A DNA stretch of 64,000 nucleotides, from contig WRMH01000002.1 in the NCBI GenBank assembly GCA_009777235.1, positions 62,001 to 126,000 on the forward strand, read 5' to 3'. The stretch is from Oscillospiraceae bacterium (GTDB taxonomy: Bacteria; Bacillota; Clostridia; Oscillospirales; Oscillospiraceae). Below the pieces are notes generated by a model. The model was not told the DNA's origin and made no database searches. It saw only the letters and a list, made by a program, of their open reading frames with translations. Positions 61,259-64,000 of the stretch are shown here, in pieces (position 1 is the first letter of the stretch; every line of letters starts with the position of its first letter). Made by a program: the position numbers and the translations under genes.

Positions 61259-63220
61259 CTATATCGCTCCGCGCAGCTCGATTATGCGGTCGCGCAGCGC
61301 GGCGGCATATTCAAATTCAAGCAGCTTTGCCGCCGCCGCCATCTCTTTTTCAAGTTTTCTTATCTCCGCTTCAAGCTCACGCCCGGTGAGCTTTATTTTC
61401 GCGCCTGACGCGGACGTTTTGCGCGTGGAGATTTCGAGCAGCGCCCTCACATCTTTTATTATCGTTTTCGGGACGATTCCATGCTCCTCGTTAAAAGCCT
61501 TTTGCGCCAGCCTGCGGTTTTCGGTCTCCTCAATAGCGGCGCTCATGGACGGCGTCACCTTGTCCGCATACATTATGACGCGCCCGGACACATTTCTTGC
61601 CGCCCTGCCGATAGTCTGTATCAGCGACGTCGTGCTTCGCAAAAAGCCTTCTTTATCGGCGTCGAGTATGGCGACGAGCGACACCTCCGGGAGGTCTAAG
61701 CCCTCGCGCAAAAGATTGATACCCACAAGCACGTCAAACTCCCCAAGCCGCAAATCACGGATTATCTCCATCCTCTCCGTTGTGGTAATATCATGATGAA
61801 GATACCTGACTCGGATATCCGCCTTTCGCAAATATGACGTCAAATCCTCCGCCATTTTCTTTGTCAGCGTGGTTATAAGCACGCGCTCATTTCTTTTGCT
61901 CCGGTCGTTTATCTCGTTTATCAAATCGGCAATTTGCCCCGCCGCCGGGCGAACCGAGACCTCGGGGTCGAGCAAGCCTGTGGGCCTTATCACTTGCCGG
62001 ACGACCTGACCCGAGCGCGAACATTCATACTCGCTCGGCGTCGCCGAAACATATATCACTTGTTTTATCCGCTCGTTAAACTCGTCAAAGGTGAGCGGCC
62101 TGTTGTCATATGCCGACGGCAGGCGAAAGCCGTAATTGACAAGATTTTCTTTTCGCGACCTGTCTCCCGCATACATTGCCCGCACCTGCGGCAAGGTGAC
62201 GTGACACTCATCTATGAACATAATAAAATCCTTGGGGAAATAATCCAGCAGCGTCATCGGTGAGCTGCCCGGCTTGCGGCCCGTTATTATGCGCGAGTAA
62301 TTTTCAATGCCGTTGCAGTAGCCAAGCTCCGTGAGCATTTCTATATCATACATCGTGCGCCGCCGCAAGCGTTCCGCTTCAAGCAATTTTCCGTTTTCCT
62401 CAAAATACGATAGCCGCTCGTTCATCTCTTTTTTTATCTGCGAAATGGCTGTTTGAATTTTCTCGTCCGTCGTGACATAGTGCGACGCGGGATAGATAGC
62501 GGCATGTGTCAGCGTCGCTTTCGGAACACCCGTGATTGTGCTTATTTCGCTGATCCGCTCTATCTCGTCGCCAAAAAACTCGACGCGGATAGCATGGTCG
62601 CGCAGATATGCCGGATATATGTCTACCGTGTCGCCCCTCACGCGAAACGCGTTTCGCTCAAAAGCCACATCGTTGCGCTCATAGCGTATCTCGACAAGCG
62701 CTTTGAGCAGGCTTTCGCGGCTGCTTTCCATGCCTTGCCTGAGCGATATGACCATACTCGAATAGTCTATGGGGTCTCCCAAGCCGTAAATGCAGCTCAC
62801 GGACGATACGATCACAACATCAGGGCGTTCAAAGAGCGCGGATGTGGCGGAGTGGCGCAGGCGTTCTATCTCATCGTTTATCGAGCTGTCTTTTTCGATA
62901 TATGTGTCGGTATGCGGCATATACGCTTCGGGCTGATAGTAATCGTAGTAGCTAACAAAAAACTCGACGGCGTTTTCGGGAAAAAACTCGCGAAATTCGC
63001 CGCAAAGCTGCGCCGCAAGCGCTTTGTTATGCGCAAGCACAAGCGTCGGTTTTTGGACGCGCTCTATTATTTTTGCCATTGTATAGGTTTTGCCCGAGCC
63101 GGTAACGCCAAGCAGCGTTTGTTCGTTTAGCCCCATTTGTACGCCGCGTGTCAGCGCGTCTATGGCTTCCGGCTGTCCTCCGGCGGGTTCAAACTCGCTT
63201 ATTACTTTAAATTGCGGCAT
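61259..63220 (-). CDS. uvrB: Excinuclease ABC subunit UvrB
   Basis: This 653-residue DNA damage recognition helicase has Walker [11 protein letters not shown] (about 39-48), the DxxH box FIDECHV, the beta-hairpin [12 protein letters not shown] and a C-terminal UVR domain that binds UvrC ([22 protein letters not shown]). Full length. uvrA, which often follows, is not in the window. Confidence 0.97.
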   Translation of the reverse strand: MPQFKVISEFEPAGGQPEAIDALTRGVQMGLNEQTLLGVTGSGKTYTMAKIIERVQKPTLVLAHNKALAAQLCGEFREFFPENAVEFFVSYYDYYQPEAYMPHTDTYIEKDSSINDEIERLRHSATSALFERPDVVIVSSVSCIYGLGDPIDYSSMVISLRQGMESSRESLLKALVEIRYERNDVAFERNAFRVRGDTVDIYPAYLRDHAIRVEFFGDEIERISEISTITGVPKATLTHAAIYPASHYVTTDEKIQTAISQIKKEMNERLSYFEENGKLLEAERLRRRTMYDIEMLTELGYCNGIENYSRIITGRKPGSSPMTLLDYFPKDFIMFIDECHVTLPQVRAMYAGDRSRKENLVNYGFRLPSAYDNRPLTFDEFNERIKQVIYVSATPSEYECSRSGQVVRQVIRPTGLLDPEVSVRPAAGQIADLINEINDRSKRNERVLITTLTKKMAEDLTSYLRKADIRVRYLHHDITTTERMEIIRDLRLGEFDVLVGINLLREGLDLPEVSLVAILDADKEGFLRSTTSLIQTIGRAARNVSGRVIMYADKVTPSMSAAIEETENRRLAQKAFNEEHGIVPKTIIKDVRALLEISTRKTSASGAKIKLTGRELEAEIRKLEKEMAAAAKLLEFEYAAALRDRIIELRGAI

Positions 63221-63277
63221 TTATCGCTCTGTACCCTCCCGTGTTTTTATTCTAATGTTGGCTGCTATAGACGCGAT

Positions 63278-63371
63278 CATAAAATCATTCCTCCCCGATC
63301 AGTTGCGTCCATCCGTGCGCAAACGATCGGACGCTCCGCGTCCATGCTCCGCTCTCGGAATAATTTTTATG
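63278..63371. repeat. Palindromic repeat family A, copy 5
   Basis: 94 bp between uvrB and pyrE, in the orientation of copy 1 but with the CGATC/GATCG hairpin variant of copies 2 and 4. No family B repeat follows it. The rest of 63221-63427 holds no gene. Confidence 0.85.
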
Positions 63372-63427
63372 ACCGCTTTTTGATTGATTTTACAAACACA
63401 CTCGCCGGGTCTGCTTAATGACGCTTC

Positions 63428-64000
63428 TCACTTTGCGCCGTATTGTGATAGATATTTTTGCATTTTTTCCCTGCGCGGGTCGCCGGGCGCTAAGTAGTCT
63501 ATTATGTCACGCGCTGTGATTATGGAGTATACTTTGATTTTCAGCTCATCTTGAAGCTCATCTATCGTGGATTTTTCCCCCGCCCCGCGCTCCATTCTGT
63601 CAACGGAGACAAACAAAGCGGCGACCTTAACATTTTGCAAAAGCTCCAAACTTTCGCGCACGGCGGTTCCGGCGGTGACAACATCTTCGATAATGATTAT
63701 CTTGTCGCCGTCTTTTGGCTTGTACCCGACGATTTTGCCGCCCTCTCCGTGGTCTTTTGCTTCTTTGCGGTTGAAAAAATATGGCTTGTCTATCCCGTGG
63801 TTGCGGTATAAGGATGAGGCCGTTGCCGCCGCAAGCGTTATGCCTTTGTATGCCGGTCCGAAGAGCGCGTCAAACTCTACGCCGCTGCGGGTCACGCTAT
63901 CGGCATAATAATCGCCGAGCTGCGATATGTGGCTGCCCGTTTTGTAGTTGCCGGTGTTTACGAAATACGGCGTTTTGCGTCCGCTCTTTGTCGTAAAATC
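63428..64000 (-). CDS. pyrE: Orotate phosphoribosyltransferase, 5' end off window
   Basis: The 190 visible residues run from within the N-terminal part (TTKSGRKTPYFVNTGNYK) through the phosphoribosyl pyrophosphate motif IIIIEDVVTAGTAVRES to the stop. It makes orotidine 5'-phosphate in pyrimidine synthesis. The internal ATG at 63895 is not the start, since the frame and homology continue to the window edge. Confidence 0.92.
   Translation of the reverse strand, partial: DFTTKSGRKTPYFVNTGNYKTGSHISQLGDYYADSVTRSGVEFDALFGPAYKGITLAAATASSLYRNHGIDKPYFFNRKEAKDHGEGGKIVGYKPKDGDKIIIIEDVVTAGTAVRESLELLQNVKVAALFVSVDRMERGAGEKSTIDELQDELKIKVYSIITARDIIDYLAPGDPRREKMQKYLSQYGAK

Overview
The window looks like chromosome of a motile, single-membrane bacterium of the Bacillota, most likely class Clostridia. 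The reasons are strong AAGGAGG-type ribosome sites, lipoproteins with Gram-positive lipoboxes, CheC plus CheD chemotaxis proteins, a soluble FlhB-like/FliK-like pair of the Bacillus YlqH/YlqG kind, and a YlxF/MotE-type gene closing a fliFGHIJ run. No rRNA, tRNA or CRISPR array was seen. Species cannot be named from sequence alone.

Layout. 1-2.4 kb (minus): FlhB-like and FliK-like genes. 2.5-5.9 kb (plus): cheC, cheD, cheY and a cheA that stops after its ATPase domain and is joined directly to a 5'-truncated Kef-type antiporter. 7-14 kb: a DUF2156 protein, queA, the lysine/diaminopimelate genes asd-dapA-dapB, an HPt protein with an HD-GYP response regulator, and rpmB. 14.2-23 kb is accessory: two paralogous secreted surface proteins (BspA-type leucine-rich repeats in one, a beta-helix-like repeat in the other). 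They share both ends, a promoter region and an extraordinary Cys/Asp-rich segment. Between and beside them lie palindromic repeat families, two of which are interrupted by other hairpin elements, a truncated BrnT-type toxin gene, a fragment of a third Cys/Asp-rich gene and a lipoprotein gene. 23.1-29.3 kb: fliF-fliG-fliH-fliI-fliJ-motE-like operon. 29.3-35.3 kb (minus): an apparently intact AlwI-like type IIS restriction-modification system (controller, fused double adenine methylase, endonuclease) followed by decayed remains of a cytosine-5 methylase and a GHKL ATPase. 35.4-45.2 kb (minus): an unknown membrane protein, a MacB-core-like protein, an HlyD-type adaptor, two sugar-ABC permeases, a large substrate-binding lipoprotein and a small membrane protein. 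45.3-47.6 kb: a secreted cysteine protease and a lipoprotein set between two copies of a promoter-leader repeat. 47.6-64 kb: housekeeping genes (ABC-F ATPase, a six-hairpin glycosidase-like protein, mnmG, dnaE, a beta-CASP nuclease, a MinD-like ATPase, a methylglyoxal-synthase-like protein lacking key catalytic residues, hisS, uvrB, pyrE).

Working together: the che and fli genes supply signal transduction and the basal body/export apparatus of flagella. HPt plus HD-GYP probably link phosphorelay to cyclic-di-GMP breakdown. asd-dapA-dapB form a diaminopimelate/lysine operon. The main novelty candidates are the surface-protein pair with its Cys/Asp-rich module and shared palindromic operator, the nested hairpin elements with compensatory stem changes, the cheA/antiporter junction, and the methylglyoxal-synthase homologue with an altered active site.
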